From assembly GCA_004134995.1 (NCBI GenBank), contig REGP01000002.1, forward strand, positions 372,001 through 436,000: a stretch of DNA of 64,000 nt, given 5' to 3'. The notes beneath the pieces were generated by a model, which was not told the DNA's origin, searched no databases, and saw only the letters and a program-made list of their open reading frames with translations. A program made the position numbers and the translations under genes. This DNA is from Oxalobacteraceae bacterium CAVE-383. GTDB lineage: Bacteria > Pseudomonadota > Gammaproteobacteria > Burkholderiales > Burkholderiaceae_D. Of the stretch, positions 8,697 to 17,715 are shown in pieces; the first letter of the stretch is position 1; the number at the start of each line of letters is the position of its first letter.

Positions 8697-9140
8697 TCAA
8701 TCCCTATAAAGAATCGCCTTCAAGAATAGCTTGATATCCGCCTGCAGATCCAATGCAAAATCCTGTCTGGCAACGCCACGGAATTCGCACGGTTCCAGCA
8801 ACGGATCGATTTCACCTGTCGTCCTGACGGCCCCGCCCAACGCATCGAATTTAATCGAATAAACATAATCAGGATTGCTTTCCGCATCGCGATTTCCTGA
8901 ATGGCGCCGCACGCGAAAGCTCAGGCGCAGGTAGTCCGGCTTATGGCTATCCTCACTTAATTCATCGGACCACCAATCAGCAGCCTGCAGCTCAACCCGC
9001 AAGGCAGCAACCGCTTGCTTCACCGTATCGGCGGCTCTGGATGTGATCATGTCAAAATCTTCCAGCGCCTGCCTGCGCTCCTCTTCGGCCGCTTGTTTCT
9101 CCAACGCTATCTCGCGTATAGCGTCATTCAGTATTCCCAT
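8697..9140 (-). CDS. Hypothetical protein with N-terminal coiled coil (147 aa)
   Basis: 147 residues if started at 9140 (GTAGAGCA ribosome site). The longer frame to 9521 lies over the SDR gene and its promoter and is not credible. Residues 1-50 form an amphipathic helix rich in E/A/Q (EKQAAEEERRQALEDF), then a strand-rich domain with DYLRLSFRVRR and DPDYVYSIKF-like segments. It is cytoplasmic, with no signal peptide. I do not recognise the family. It is divergent from the SDR gene, with about 145 bp between them. Confidence 0.6.
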   Translation of the reverse strand: MGILNDAIREIALEKQAAEEERRQALEDFDMITSRAADTVKQAVAALRVELQAADWWSDELSEDSHKPDYLRLSFRVRRHSGNRDAESNPDYVYSIKFDALGGAVRTTGEIDPLLEPCEFRGVARQDFALDLQADIKLFLKAILYRD

Positions 9141-9284
9141 TGCTCTACTTTCGTTTTTATCTGACCATTTCCGAACAGGATACACGGGAAGCTTCTTGAT
9201 ATGGTAGCTTGGCAGCCGAGATGGCAAGCAGGAACTTGCGCCCATCCTGAGATTATTTTTCCCAGTCAACATAGGAGAATCAAC

Positions 9285-10076
9285 ATGGACTTGCAACTTG
9301 ATGGAAAGACTGCCCTGGTGAGCGGCAGCACGGCCGGTATCGGCTACGCGATCGCGCATATGCTTGCCCGGGAGGGCGCGAGCGTTATCGTCAACGGCAG
9401 AACGCAGGCGGGGGTCGATGAGGCGGTCGATCGCATACGTGCGGAAACGAATGGCGCGGTCCAAGGCTATGCCGGGGACCTCAGCCAGTCCGAGGCCGCG
9501 AATGAGGTGGTTCGGCGTCACCCTGGCATCGGCATCCTTGTGAACAACCTTGGCATTTTCGAGCCCAAGGCCTTTGAGGATATTCCCGACGAAGATTGGC
9601 GGCGTTTCTTTGATGTCAATGTCCTGAGCGGCGTCCGTCTTGCGCGTCTGGTGCTTCCGGAGATGAAGCGGGCGGATTGGGGGCGGATCATCTTCATCTC
9701 AAGCGAAAGCGCGGTGCAGATCCCCACCGAGATGATTCACTATGGCATGACAAAGACGGCGCAACTTGCGGTGTCGCGCGGGCTGGCGGAATCGGTCGCC
9801 GGCACGGGCATCACGGTCAACAGCATACTGCCCGGCCCGACGAAATCGCGTGGCGTCGGGGACTTCGTTGGAGACATGGCGCGAGCGAACGACAAGACCT
9901 TCGAGCAGATCGAGGCGGAATTCTTCGATCACATTCGCCCCACTTCCTTGATCAAGCGCTTCGCCACACCGCAGGAGGTGGCCTCGCTGGTGGCTTATGT
10001 GGCGAGCCCGCTCGCATCCGCAACGACCGGTGCTGCGCTTCGTGTTGACGGTGGCGTGATCAAGAGTGCTTTCTGA
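9285..10076 (+). CDS. Short-chain dehydrogenase/reductase (SDR) family oxidoreductase
   Basis: 263-residue classical SDR that uses NAD(P) to oxidise or reduce an alcohol/carbonyl substrate not predictable from sequence. The Rossmann glycine motif is GSTAGIG (residues about 12-18). The NNAG motif appears as NNLG, the catalytic Ser is in the FISSES segment, and the active site is YGMTK. The start at 9285 has AGGAGA 7 bp upstream; the longer frame from 9201 does not. It stands alone, divergent from the coiled-coil protein gene. GC is higher than in the block to its left, so the AT-rich segment ends about here. Confidence 0.88.
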   Translation: MDLQLDGKTALVSGSTAGIGYAIAHMLAREGASVIVNGRTQAGVDEAVDRIRAETNGAVQGYAGDLSQSEAANEVVRRHPGIGILVNNLGIFEPKAFEDIPDEDWRRFFDVNVLSGVRLARLVLPEMKRADWGRIIFISSESAVQIPTEMIHYGMTKTAQLAVSRGLAESVAGTGITVNSILPGPTKSRGVGDFVGDMARANDKTFEQIEAEFFDHIRPTSLIKRFATPQEVASLVAYVASPLASATTGAALRVDGGVIKSAF

Positions 10077-10127
10077 CGAGCTTGCGATGAATGTTGTTTA
10101 CCAGTCTCGCCCATTCAGGTTGGGGCA

Positions 10128-10349
10128 TTAACGATAAGCTTTAGCCAGCTTTCCATTACTGGCAAGGATGCCGGCATTTTGAAGGAAGGTAGTAGCAGCT
10201 TGGGGATCGCCTGCCAATTGAGCGGCAAATGCATGCATATCCTGGTGCAGTTCGGCCGCCGACATCACATGCACGGAGCTGTCCTGTAGAACCTTGGTTG
10301 CGGCAGCGCAGGATTTTTTTGCTGAAATGGTTTTAATAGACCGCATCAT
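10128..10349 (-). CDS. Small hypothetical protein (73 aa)
   Basis: 73-residue protein ending in AGILASNGKLAKAYR. Small Burkholderiales proteins with a similar NG-x-L-x-x-x-YR ending exist, but without known function. It starts 1 bp after the stop of the truncated GntR gene (TGAATGATG) in the same direction, so it could be translationally coupled to it. The first 28 residues are low-complexity and the true start may be the Met at residue 29. Confidence 0.4.
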   Translation of the reverse strand: MMRSIKTISAKKSCAAATKVLQDSSVHVMSAAELHQDMHAFAAQLAGDPQAATTFLQNAGILASNGKLAKAYR

Positions 10350-10928
10350 TCACCCCACACACATCGCATCCAAAGTCCGCCGCGTATAGTGCTCCACATA
10401 ATCAATCAGATTATCCGACGCCTGCTTGGCGGAGTGTTCATCGGCCGACGCAATCGCCTCCGCCATTTTCGCGTGAAACTCGCAAACCATTTTCAGATCG
10501 CCGAAACGGCGGAAATAGAGATACCAGAAACGCCTGGTCTGCGCCTGAATTGCGGACATGGCGAATAATGCGTACTGGTTGTTCGCCGTTTCTGCCACGC
10601 GCGCATTGAATTCGCGGTCGGTCGGAATGAACAGCTCGGCATCGTCGGCCGCGGCGGCTTCGCGGAAACGCAGCGCCAGGCTGAGGAACATATCGCTTTC
10701 TTCCTTGCCGACAAGGCGCGCGGCGCGCCCGGCAAGCAGCCTTTCCAATTCCCTGCGCACTTCGATCAGGCGGAACTGATCGGTGATATCGATCGGCGCG
10801 ATGAGAATGCCCGCGCGCGGCACAACCGTCACCATGCGTTCATTGGCAAGGCGCTGCAAGGCCTCGCGAATCGGGGTGCGTCCCAACCCAATCATTTCGC
10901 TCAAGGCTTTTTCCGAAAATTTCGCGCC
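10350..10928 (-). pseudogene. 5'-truncated GntR (FCD) transcriptional regulator
   Basis: The frame encodes the second half of a GntR winged helix (AKFSEKALSEMIGLGRTPIREALQ, in pieces: AKFSEKALSEM then GLGRTPIREAL) and a complete FCD effector-binding domain of about 150 residues. The first ~40 residues of the DNA-binding domain are missing. The homology ends at about 10928, where sequence of a transporter on the opposite strand begins. Only a TTG (10904) or internal ATG (10895) could start it, so a DNA-binding protein is unlikely to be made. FCD-type GntR proteins usually control sugar-acid or organic-acid catabolism, which fits the neighbouring organic-acid transporters. Confidence 0.8.
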
Positions 10929-11379
10929 CGTTCTGCAAACGTTTCTTTCGCCGCTGCAGGGCTATCTGATCGGCTGGGTATCGGACCGCATCGGCCGCGA
11001 GAGCACGATGCTGATCGCTTTCGGACTCGAAGGCATCGCGATGACGCTGTGGCTGCTGACACGCGACAATACTTTGCTGTTCGTGGTGCTTTCCGGCGTC
11101 GTGTTCTTTGGCTGGGGCGAAATATTCTCGCTTTTCCCGTCAACGCTGACCGATACCTTCGGCGAAAAGCACGCCACCACGAATTATGGTTTTCTGTATA
11201 TGGCGCAAGGTATCGGCTCCATTTTCGGCGGCCCGCTGGCAGCCCGCCTGCATGAAGTGACCGGCAGCTGGGTCGTGGTGTTCGCGGTCGTGATTTCCCT
11301 CGATGTGCTGACCGCCCTGCTGGCCATCGCCGTGCTCAAGCCGATGCGCAAAAAGTATCTGCGCGTCAATTCGATCTGA
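10929..11379 (+). pseudogene. 5'-truncated OFA-family MFS transporter (OxlT-like)
   Basis: The frame from about 10929 gives the last ~150 residues of an oxalate:formate-antiporter-family transporter: GWVSDRIGRESTMLIAFGLE, GVVFFGWGEIFSLFPSTLTD and YMAQGIGSIFGGPLAA. This is roughly the last five transmembrane helices; the first seven are absent. The apparent start inside the GntR remnant (10783) is an artefact of reading through the other strand. Together with the GntR stump this marks a deletion that fused the 3' parts of two divergent genes. It is certainly non-functional as a transporter. Confidence 0.85.
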
Positions 11380-11395
11380 GCGCGACTGAAAGCCG

Positions 11396-12700
11396 CTAGC
11401 GATTGACTTGCGAACGCGGCTGCAGCAACGCCAGCAAAGCACCCAGCACCAATGCCCCGGCGACGAAATACATGCCCGCATTGGTGCTGCCGGTAACATC
11501 TTTGAGCCAGCCGATAATCGACGGACTGACGAAGCCGGCAAGATTGCCGACCGAGTTGATCAGGCCGATGCCGGCCGCGGCTGCCACGCCGCCCAGGATG
11601 GCGCTGGGATAAGTCCAGAATACGGGCATGGTGGAGAGCATGCCGGCGGTGCCGAGCGACAGCGCGCACAAGGCCAGCGTTACATTGTCGCCGTAGACCG
11701 TACTCAAAAACAGGCCGAGGCCGCCCAGCGCGCTGGCGATGGCGAAGTGCCAGCGGCGTTCGCGCATGCGGTCGGCGCTGCGGGCAACCAGCAATGTGGC
11801 GATCACGCCGCAAGTATAGGGAATGGCGGTCAGCAGGCCGACATCCAGCGCATCCTTGACGCCGGATGCCTTCACCAGCGTCGGCAGATAAAAGCTGATG
11901 CCGTACAGACCCATCATGCAGCAGAAATAGATCGCGGCCATCAGCCAGACCTTCGGATTGGAAAACGCGCTGCCGACCGATTCGGATTTGCCGCCGCCGC
12001 TGTCTTTGGCGATGTTGGCGGCGAGCAGTTCTTTTTCGCTATCGGAAAGCCATGTCGATGTGCGGATGTTGTTCGGCAGGTAAGCCAAAGTAAGCAGGCC
12101 GAGAACGATCGATGGAATGGCTTCCAGCATGAACAGCCATTGCCAGCCGTTCCAGCCGTGCATTCCCGCAAAGTGCGTCATGATCCATCCCGATAACGGA
12201 CCGCCGACCACGCCGGCAATCGGAATGCCGATCATGAACAGCGCATTCATGCGGCCGCGCCGGGCGGCGGGAAACCAGTAGGTCAGGTACAGGACGATGC
12301 CGGGGAAGAAGCCTGCTTCGGCAACGCCGAGTAAAAAGCGGACCGCGTAAAACATGGCCGGCGTGGTCACGAACATGGTGGCGGCGGACAATACGGCCCA
12401 GGTGATCATGATGCGCGCGATCCACACGCGCGCGCCGACGCGATGCATGATGATATTGCTCGGTACTTCAAACAGGAAATAGCCGATAAAGAAAATACCG
12501 GCGCCGAGGCCGTAGATGGTTTCGCTGAATTGCAGGTCGTTGAGCATCTGCAGCTTGGCGAAGCCGACGTTGACGCGGTCGAGGTAGGCGGCGACATAGC
12601 AGATGAACAGGAAAGGCATCAGGCGCCATGCGACTTTGGCATAGATGCTGTTTTCCAGCGCTTCGGAATTGCTGGTATCGGCGGGATGGATGGCGCTCAT
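11396..12700 (-). CDS. MFS transporter, anion:cation symporter (ACS) family
   Basis: 434-residue, 12-helix major facilitator of the ACS family (TtuB/phthalate/hexuronate-type), importing an organic anion with protons. Typical features are CYVAAYLDRVNVGFAKLQM (TM1), the loop motif after TM4-5 around GVAEAGFFPGIVLYLTYWFP, and SGWIMTHF. The start at 12700 (MSAIHPADT) is taken because ACS proteins begin with a short cytoplasmic tail; the 33-residue longer frame has no ribosome site. It converges on the OxlT remnant 16 bp away. The substrate cannot be read from sequence; tartrate- or glucarate-like anions are common for relatives. Confidence 0.88.
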   Translation of the reverse strand: MSAIHPADTSNSEALENSIYAKVAWRLMPFLFICYVAAYLDRVNVGFAKLQMLNDLQFSETIYGLGAGIFFIGYFLFEVPSNIIMHRVGARVWIARIMITWAVLSAATMFVTTPAMFYAVRFLLGVAEAGFFPGIVLYLTYWFPAARRGRMNALFMIGIPIAGVVGGPLSGWIMTHFAGMHGWNGWQWLFMLEAIPSIVLGLLTLAYLPNNIRTSTWLSDSEKELLAANIAKDSGGGKSESVGSAFSNPKVWLMAAIYFCCMMGLYGISFYLPTLVKASGVKDALDVGLLTAIPYTCGVIATLLVARSADRMRERRWHFAIASALGGLGLFLSTVYGDNVTLALCALSLGTAGMLSTMPVFWTYPSAILGGVAAAAGIGLINSVGNLAGFVSPSIIGWLKDVTGSTNAGMYFVAGALVLGALLALLQPRSQVNR

Positions 12701-12867
12701 GTCTCGTTTTGCTTTATAGGAATTGAAGGACGTGAAGAATCCGGCGGATGCCGGTTCTCTCTCTAGGTATGAGACTGTAGACCGGCCCGCCATTGGCATA
12801 GTTGCAAAATTTTCATGCGGGGTTCAATTCTTCTCCGCCCCCTCGCATGGCATGCAGGCGATACGTA

Positions 12868-14106
12868 TTAGCTCGTACCTGTGGTCTTTCGATTGCCGGA
12901 ATTTATCAGCGATTCAACTGGCCGTTCGAAGTGATGCAGGAATTTTCTGACCGTAATCATCACGGTAAAGCCCACGATAACGAAGAAGACCGCCATGGGG
13001 GTAAGGCTATGGAACGGCACGAATCCGGCCAGTCCCATCATGATCGATGAAACCAGTATCAATGCGAAGCCAAGAATGGCGCTGGTCAGCCCGGCAATAT
13101 GGGGAAAAATCGAATTTCCCTTGGCCATCAGGGTGGGATACATCGCGCCGGCGCACAAGCCCATCAGCAGGACGGGGCACATCAGCGTCCATACGTTCAA
13201 ACCGACTGTCACCGAAAGAATCAGCATGGCGATTGCCGCGCCTGTCATGACGCGCGCGCAGATGCGAAGGCGCTGTTCCGGCGTCGGCAAGCGGAGATGG
13301 TGTACCCGGTTGGAAATGCCGCCGAGAAAATACATGAGTCCAATCGCCAGGGCCAGGTAGCCAAAATAGGTCGGCGGCTTGTGCAGGGTGTCTTGCACCA
13401 TGAATGGCCCGACGATGTTGAATACCAGAATAATGCTGTAGCACAGCCCTTGCGCAAGAAAACAGCTTTGGAAAACCGGGCTGGTGAGCACCACGCGCGC
13501 ATTCTTGATCAGCGTTTTCGGATTCAGATGCACCGGATGCTTGAGCGTTTCCTTGAAGCGCCAGAGCATGAACCATACCGCGAATGAGTAGACGAGCAGA
13601 AAAATCAGGCAGGAGCGCCAGCCGAACAATGTCTGCAGATGCGCGCCGACCACGGGCGCCAGGATCGGCGCCAATCCCCATGCCGTGGCCATGTAGGTGA
13701 ACACATGCATCAGCGCCTGGCCGGAAAACGAATCGGTGATGATCGCCTTGGCGAGCAGGTTGGTCGCCGCGATGCCGAAGCCTTGCAGGCAGCGCGCCAG
13801 GACAAAGGTTTCAAGATTGTTTGCTGCCAAGGTCAGCAGGCAGCCGCAGGTAAACACGGCCATGCCCAAGGCCAGCATTTTTCTGCGGCCGTAGGCGTCC
13901 GCCAGAGGGCCGAAGATCAATTGCCCGAATGCATAGGCAACCAGATAGCTGGTCACGCTCGACTGGATCGCTTGCGGCGAGGTTTGAAAAAACCGCGCCA
14001 TTGTCGGCAGTGCGGGCACGTAGATATCGATTCCCAACTGGCCCGCGGAAGCGAGCATGCAAATGAAAAAGATCAGAAAGCGGGGATGGTTTGCGGTTTT
14101 GGTCAT
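12868..14106 (-). CDS. MFS transporter, Bcr/CflA drug-resistance subfamily
   Basis: 412-residue multidrug efflux-type major facilitator. Bcr/CflA hallmarks are IDIYVPALPTMARFFQTSP at the N-terminus, FGPLADAYGRRKML (motif A), and RCLQGFGIAATNLLAKAII in TM4. Twelve hydrophobic helices are expected. The start at 14106 (MTKTANHP) is chosen; the upstream extension to 14289 is basic and low-complexity. It probably exports a small toxic compound. It is followed 167 bp later by the ACS transporter in the same orientation. Confidence 0.87.
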   Translation of the reverse strand: MTKTANHPRFLIFFICMLASAGQLGIDIYVPALPTMARFFQTSPQAIQSSVTSYLVAYAFGQLIFGPLADAYGRRKMLALGMAVFTCGCLLTLAANNLETFVLARCLQGFGIAATNLLAKAIITDSFSGQALMHVFTYMATAWGLAPILAPVVGAHLQTLFGWRSCLIFLLVYSFAVWFMLWRFKETLKHPVHLNPKTLIKNARVVLTSPVFQSCFLAQGLCYSIILVFNIVGPFMVQDTLHKPPTYFGYLALAIGLMYFLGGISNRVHHLRLPTPEQRLRICARVMTGAAIAMLILSVTVGLNVWTLMCPVLLMGLCAGAMYPTLMAKGNSIFPHIAGLTSAILGFALILVSSIMMGLAGFVPFHSLTPMAVFFVIVGFTVMITVRKFLHHFERPVESLINSGNRKTTGTS

Positions 14107-14224
14107 GAAGAGGGATTGGCGGCGGGCAGGTGAAGGCCGTGTATTTTGACGATTTTTTGAAATCTCTGCTGGCGCCCGCCGAAACATGCGCGGCACAAGA
14201 GGCGATTTGTACCTTCCTTCTTTT

Positions 14225-14280
14225 CCTACAGCGGTTTCAGTGCTGCGCCGATCCTTCTGTTTCAGGCCATTTACTAGGAT
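14225..14280 (+). promoter_or_regulatory. Repeated upstream element, copy A
   Basis: A 56-bp sequence (CCTACAGCGGTTTCAGTGCT... ending TTTACTAGGAT) that matches, without gaps and at about 40 of 56 positions, the sequence 26213-26268 upstream of fdhA. The best conserved core is CTGCGCCGATC, followed by GTTTC, CCA and a TTAyTArrAT box. It ends 71 bp before the start of the small gene at 14352. It may be a shared promoter or operator. Confidence 0.5.
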
Positions 14281-14351
14281 AAATCTCAATGTGTTGCACA
14301 GAATCGGCCTTTCATGTTCTGTGCCTTATCTGAACGATAGCGAGGAACAAC

Positions 14352-14600
14352 ATGCCCATCACTCCCCCCAGCAGCAGTGGCCTGCAGCAACAACCGGACC
14401 CGTCACTCCCTCATGAACGCGACACCACATCCGAAGCCGATGCGCCGAGAACACACAAGAAGATGCGCCAGGCATTCGACGATCTGTCGCGCGGCCAGGT
14501 CGATACGGATCAACGTGGCGAACGCGGCATCGATCAGGCGGTGAATCCGGAAAACACCACCGATACGCCGAAATCGTCTCATGACACTAAAAAAGATTAA
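14352..14600 (+). CDS. Small hydrophilic, probably disordered protein (82 aa)
   Basis: 82 residues, rich in D, S, P, T, Q and K, with no hydrophobic core. The segments QQQPDPSLPHERD and KKMRQAFDDLSRGQVDTD are of a kind I associate with small conserved Burkholderiales proteins of unknown role. Disorder and charge suggest a stress- or desiccation-related protein, by analogy only. GAGGAACAAC precedes the ATG. The 56-bp element at 14225 lies upstream and is shared with fdhA. Confidence 0.65.
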   Translation: MPITPPSSSGLQQQPDPSLPHERDTTSEADAPRTHKKMRQAFDDLSRGQVDTDQRGERGIDQAVNPENTTDTPKSSHDTKKD

Positions 14601-14630
14601 GCGGATCAAGGCCGGCAAGGCGATGGAATC

Positions 14631-15359
14631 CTAGAACAGCCCGGGAATCAGGCGGTATCGGACGCGGCGCGCGTATTGGCGATACGTATCGTCTTTCGAC
14701 AGCAGGCGTTCCTCCCGCATGATGCGCACGACTTGCACGCCCCATTGCAGCAAAACCAGGAACAGGTTTCGCAGGCCCAGGTTTGCCAGGAGAAAACCGA
14801 TGTCGGTCACGCAATAACCGACATACATGGGATGGCGGATAAAGCGATAGGGGCCGAATACAACCACGCCGCGGTTGGCCGGCAGCAGGCCGAACGAACG
14901 CCGCAGGGACAGTTTTGCGTAGATCTGGATGAGAACGCCGACTATCTGCACCGCCGCGGCGCAAGCCTCCGGAACCAGCTGGATGCCCGGCTTGATATTG
15001 AAAGCCGTAAAGTAAAAAGTGCCAAAGAGGGTGACAGCCAGACTGAACGGCCGCCAGTCACGCTCCGACGGAATGCGGGAAAAAATCGCCAGACCGACAG
15101 TCAGCGTATTCGCAAAGATAAAAAACAGGAGCGTGATGCGCGACATGTCCTTCAGGTACTGCTGGACCGTCCCGAACACGAATAAAAAGAGTACCGCCGC
15201 CGTGAATACCCGGAGGATGATTTCCGGCAAGCGTTGCGAGCGCAGCAATGGGGTTCGCTCAGCCATGCGTCGATTTCGCAGTCCGGAGAGCCGCTGCTTG
15301 TATTTGAAGCCAGGCCAGCTTGAAATCGGCACGGATTTTTTCCTCTCGTCAGGGGCCAC
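14631..15359 (-). CDS. Isoprenylcysteine/phospholipid methyltransferase-like membrane protein
   Basis: 242 residues from a GTG at 15359, 2 bp after the tadG stop, or 211 residues from the ATG at 15266; the latter start is equally plausible. Four to five hydrophobic helices precede the signature GPYRFIRHPMYVGY and the C-terminal EERLL...YRQYARRVRYRLIPGLF. These are the SAM-binding features of the PEMT/ICMT-like integral-membrane methyltransferases. The substrate is unknown; bacterial members include lipid and isoprenoid methylases. It follows the pilus operon on the same strand and could be co-transcribed with it, though no role in pili is known. Confidence 0.75.
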   Translation of the reverse strand: MAPDERKKSVPISSWPGFKYKQRLSGLRNRRMAERTPLLRSQRLPEIILRVFTAAVLFLFVFGTVQQYLKDMSRITLLFFIFANTLTVGLAIFSRIPSERDWRPFSLAVTLFGTFYFTAFNIKPGIQLVPEACAAAVQIVGVLIQIYAKLSLRRSFGLLPANRGVVVFGPYRFIRHPMYVGYCVTDIGFLLANLGLRNLFLVLLQWGVQVVRIMREERLLSKDDTYRQYARRVRYRLIPGLF

Positions 15360-15361
15360 GA

Positions 15362-16474
15362 TTAAAACGCCAGCCGCGGCGGCACATACGCGCCGTAATA
15401 GGGGCCGACGCCGGAAGACTGCGGAATCTCATAGCCGGTGAGGAAATGGCCTTGAATGTACTTGCCGCTGCCGCCCACCGAAGCATCGATGTAGAACGCC
15501 GCGAACGCAACGATAGGCGCGTAGGATCCGGAGACGATGTTGCTCACAATGGGAACGTAGACAACCGCCTGCGTGGGAATGGAACCGAAAAGCGTGGTCT
15601 TGACGCCGGGTTGCATATAGATGCTGTCGCCGATGCTCAGCGGCGTCGGATTGCCGTTGGTGATCAGCCCCCGGATCGTCGGGACATCGTTGGCCACGAT
15701 CAAAAACGAGGTCCATTGGCTCGACTCGCACGAAGCGCCGGAGGGCGTGATGTAGGGCTGTCCGTCGCCGACCTTGAATTCGTATGCCGCGCCGGTCGCC
15801 GGATCGATTTTCGGCTGATTGGTGCTCGAATTCCAATACGCGTCATACATGCACTGCGCCAATGCGACCGGCAAGAGTCCGCCGGCCACGGTGCTCGGCG
15901 CGGAGGCGACGGCCACGGCGGTGGCGCTGGCGTTGGTGCTGATGAGGCCCAGCAATGCGCCGAACGGCAGGCCGATCGCGCCGCCGTTCTGGTTCGCGCC
16001 GCGCGTGACGGTCACTTGCAGCCCGGAGGCGTCGTTGACGCCGGGTGTAATCGTCGTTGGCTGCAGGGTGGACGGCGAGCCGTCCAGGTTCCAGTAACCT
16101 GTTGCCACGATTGCGGTCGACAGCGGGGTATTGTCGGATGTATTTAGCGTGACTGCGGCACGGGCCGCCGCGGTTGCCGCGGCCCACGCAGGCGTGCCGC
16201 TGTTGGCTGCGATCAGGGCCGAGGCGCCGGCAAGCGCCGCGGCGTCCGCGGCGTTCTGTAATTCGTTGCGCACCACGCTGACACGCGCCAGGCCGATGGC
16301 AAACGCGCCGAACATCAGCAACGGGATCAGGAAGGCGACGAAGAACAGCACCACCGATCCTTGCTGCCGCCGCAGCGACGGCGGCGCGAGCCGGCTTCGC
16401 ATCGGCCGGTGCCGGGCGACGGACGCGGCGCAAACGCGAAAGCTGGGACCAGGGCGGGAAAGGTGTGCGCACAT
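15362..16474 (-). CDS. tadG: Tad pilus pseudopilin-like protein TadG
   Basis: 370-residue protein of the TadG/TadE type. The N-terminal basic tail and QQGSVVLFFVAFLIPLLM give a single membrane anchor with the prepilin-like start. It is followed by LQNAADAAALAGASALI, the hallmark of the Tad_G-like N-terminal domain. The large extracytoplasmic remainder has several Ser/Gly/Asn-rich strands. It is the last gene of the pilus operon, 9 bp after tadE. AAGG lies upstream of the ATG used; a later Met at residue 25 is an alternative start. Role: minor pseudopilin or anchoring protein for Flp fibres. Confidence 0.85.
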   Translation of the reverse strand: MCAHLSRPGPSFRVCAASVARHRPMRSRLAPPSLRRQQGSVVLFFVAFLIPLLMFGAFAIGLARVSVVRNELQNAADAAALAGASALIAANSGTPAWAAATAAARAAVTLNTSDNTPLSTAIVATGYWNLDGSPSTLQPTTITPGVNDASGLQVTVTRGANQNGGAIGLPFGALLGLISTNASATAVAVASAPSTVAGGLLPVALAQCMYDAYWNSSTNQPKIDPATGAAYEFKVGDGQPYITPSGASCESSQWTSFLIVANDVPTIRGLITNGNPTPLSIGDSIYMQPGVKTTLFGSIPTQAVVYVPIVSNIVSGSYAPIVAFAAFYIDASVGGSGKYIQGHFLTGYEIPQSSGVGPYYGAYVPPRLAF

Positions 16475-16483
16475 GAGCGGGCC

Positions 16484-16912
16484 TTATTCGTAGTTCATCA
16501 CGGTGACGGCCTTGATCGTGACCGGTCCCGCGATGGCGCTGAAGATCGAGCCGAGTACGAGTCCTTTGTAGGTGTACGTGACCGTCACCGTCAAAGGCGA
16601 TCCCGAGGTCTGATTCACATACGAGGCGATCGCACCGGCGGTCGTGGGCGTCCCGCCCGTCACCAGGTTGTTCTTCGTATAGTTCAGCGCAACGGCCTGG
16701 ACCTGCGCGCTGGTCCACGGCGTGGCGCGCAGCATGACGCCGGCGCGTGCGGCTTCACGGCTCGCATTCGTGATGATTGCCTTGTCGGTCAGGATCATGC
16801 TCACATCGATGATGCCGAACAGCACCATCAGCAGGAAAGGCAGAATGAGCACGAACTCAAGCGCGGCGACGCCGCCTTCATCGTGCTGCAATAAAGGGCG
16901 GGGCCTCTTCAT
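16484..16912 (-). CDS. tadE: Tad pilus pseudopilin TadE
   Basis: 142 residues. The leader RPRPLLQHDEGGVAALEFVLILPFLLMV is a TadE signature (read as GGVAALEFVLILPFL in the core): a Glu five residues after the processing site, then a hydrophobic helix. The remainder, about 105 residues, is periplasmic. Prepilin peptidase of this locus should cleave after the glycines. The start overlaps the tadD stop by 4 bp (ATGA). Family known as minor pseudopilins required for Flp pilus assembly. Confidence 0.88.
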   Translation of the reverse strand: MKRPRPLLQHDEGGVAALEFVLILPFLLMVLFGIIDVSMILTDKAIITNASREAARAGVMLRATPWTSAQVQAVALNYTKNNLVTGGTPTTAGAIASYVNQTSGSPLTVTVTYTYKGLVLGSIFSAIAGPVTIKAVTVMNYE

Positions 16913-17715
16913 TTTCGGCTGGCCGCGTCGGGCGGCATTGCGGCGGCGAGTTTGGTGCGCAGGAGTTGATAAAACCGCAGATTGTCGTCAACCGACGCGG
17001 GGGGCAGGTCGGCCGACAAAATCTGTTTTGCGGCGCTCATGTTGCCAAGCAGCGCATACGCGAGCGCCAGGTTCTGGCGCGCTTGCGGCGGGGCATTGGG
17101 CAGGCCGGCAATGTCGAGCAGCACGTTGGCGCCTTCGCGCGGCTTGTTGGCCAGGATCAGCGACAAGCCGAGGTTTGTCGTCAGGCCCTGCGCATCGGGA
17201 TGCAAACGCAATGCAGCACGATAAACCGATTGCGCTTCGTCGTGATGGCCTTGCAGATCGAGTACCGTGCCAAGGCCCTCGGCGGCGACTGCATTATCCG
17301 GATGGTCGGCCGCGAGCGTCTGGTAAAGCGCAGCGGCGTCATCGAGCCGGCGCTGCCGCAATGCGACCCGCGCCAGGCCCAGCTGCGGGGCAGGATTGCC
17401 CGGCGCGGCGCCCGCCGCGCGCGTATAGAGCACGCGCGCGCGTTCCAGATCGCCGGCCTGGTAGGCTGAATCAGCCAGGCCGACCTGTGCCTCGATCGAG
17501 TTCGGGTCGGCCTTCAAGGCCTTTTCATACAGACTCGACGCAAGGTCGGCGCTGCCCGAGGCGAGCGCGCTGTCGGCAAGGCGCAGGTCGCTCATCGGGC
17601 CGACATTACTCTGTGCCGCGACGGGACGCGGATTGAAAGCGCCGCCGCTGGCGCAGCCGGCCAGCAGCGTGGCGGCCAGCAGGCCCGAGGCAATGACGGC
17701 AATGGCATTTTTCAT
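16909..17715 (-). CDS. tadD: Tad pilus TPR lipoprotein TadD
   Basis: 268-residue lipoprotein with lipobox LLAGC (Cys about 21). The body is made of tetratricopeptide repeats from about residue 45 to 245, e.g. ADLASSLYEKALKADPNS and NPAPQLGLARVALRQRRLDDAA. TadD is thought to act as a pilotin or assembly scaffold for the outer-membrane secretin of the Tad system. It overlaps tadC and tadE by 4 bp each, indicating translational coupling. Confidence 0.87.
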   Translation of the reverse strand: MKNAIAVIASGLLAATLLAGCASGGAFNPRPVAAQSNVGPMSDLRLADSALASGSADLASSLYEKALKADPNSIEAQVGLADSAYQAGDLERARVLYTRAAGAAPGNPAPQLGLARVALRQRRLDDAAALYQTLAADHPDNAVAAEGLGTVLDLQGHHDEAQSVYRAALRLHPDAQGLTTNLGLSLILANKPREGANVLLDIAGLPNAPPQARQNLALAYALLGNMSAAKQILSADLPPASVDDNLRFYQLLRTKLAAAMPPDAASRK

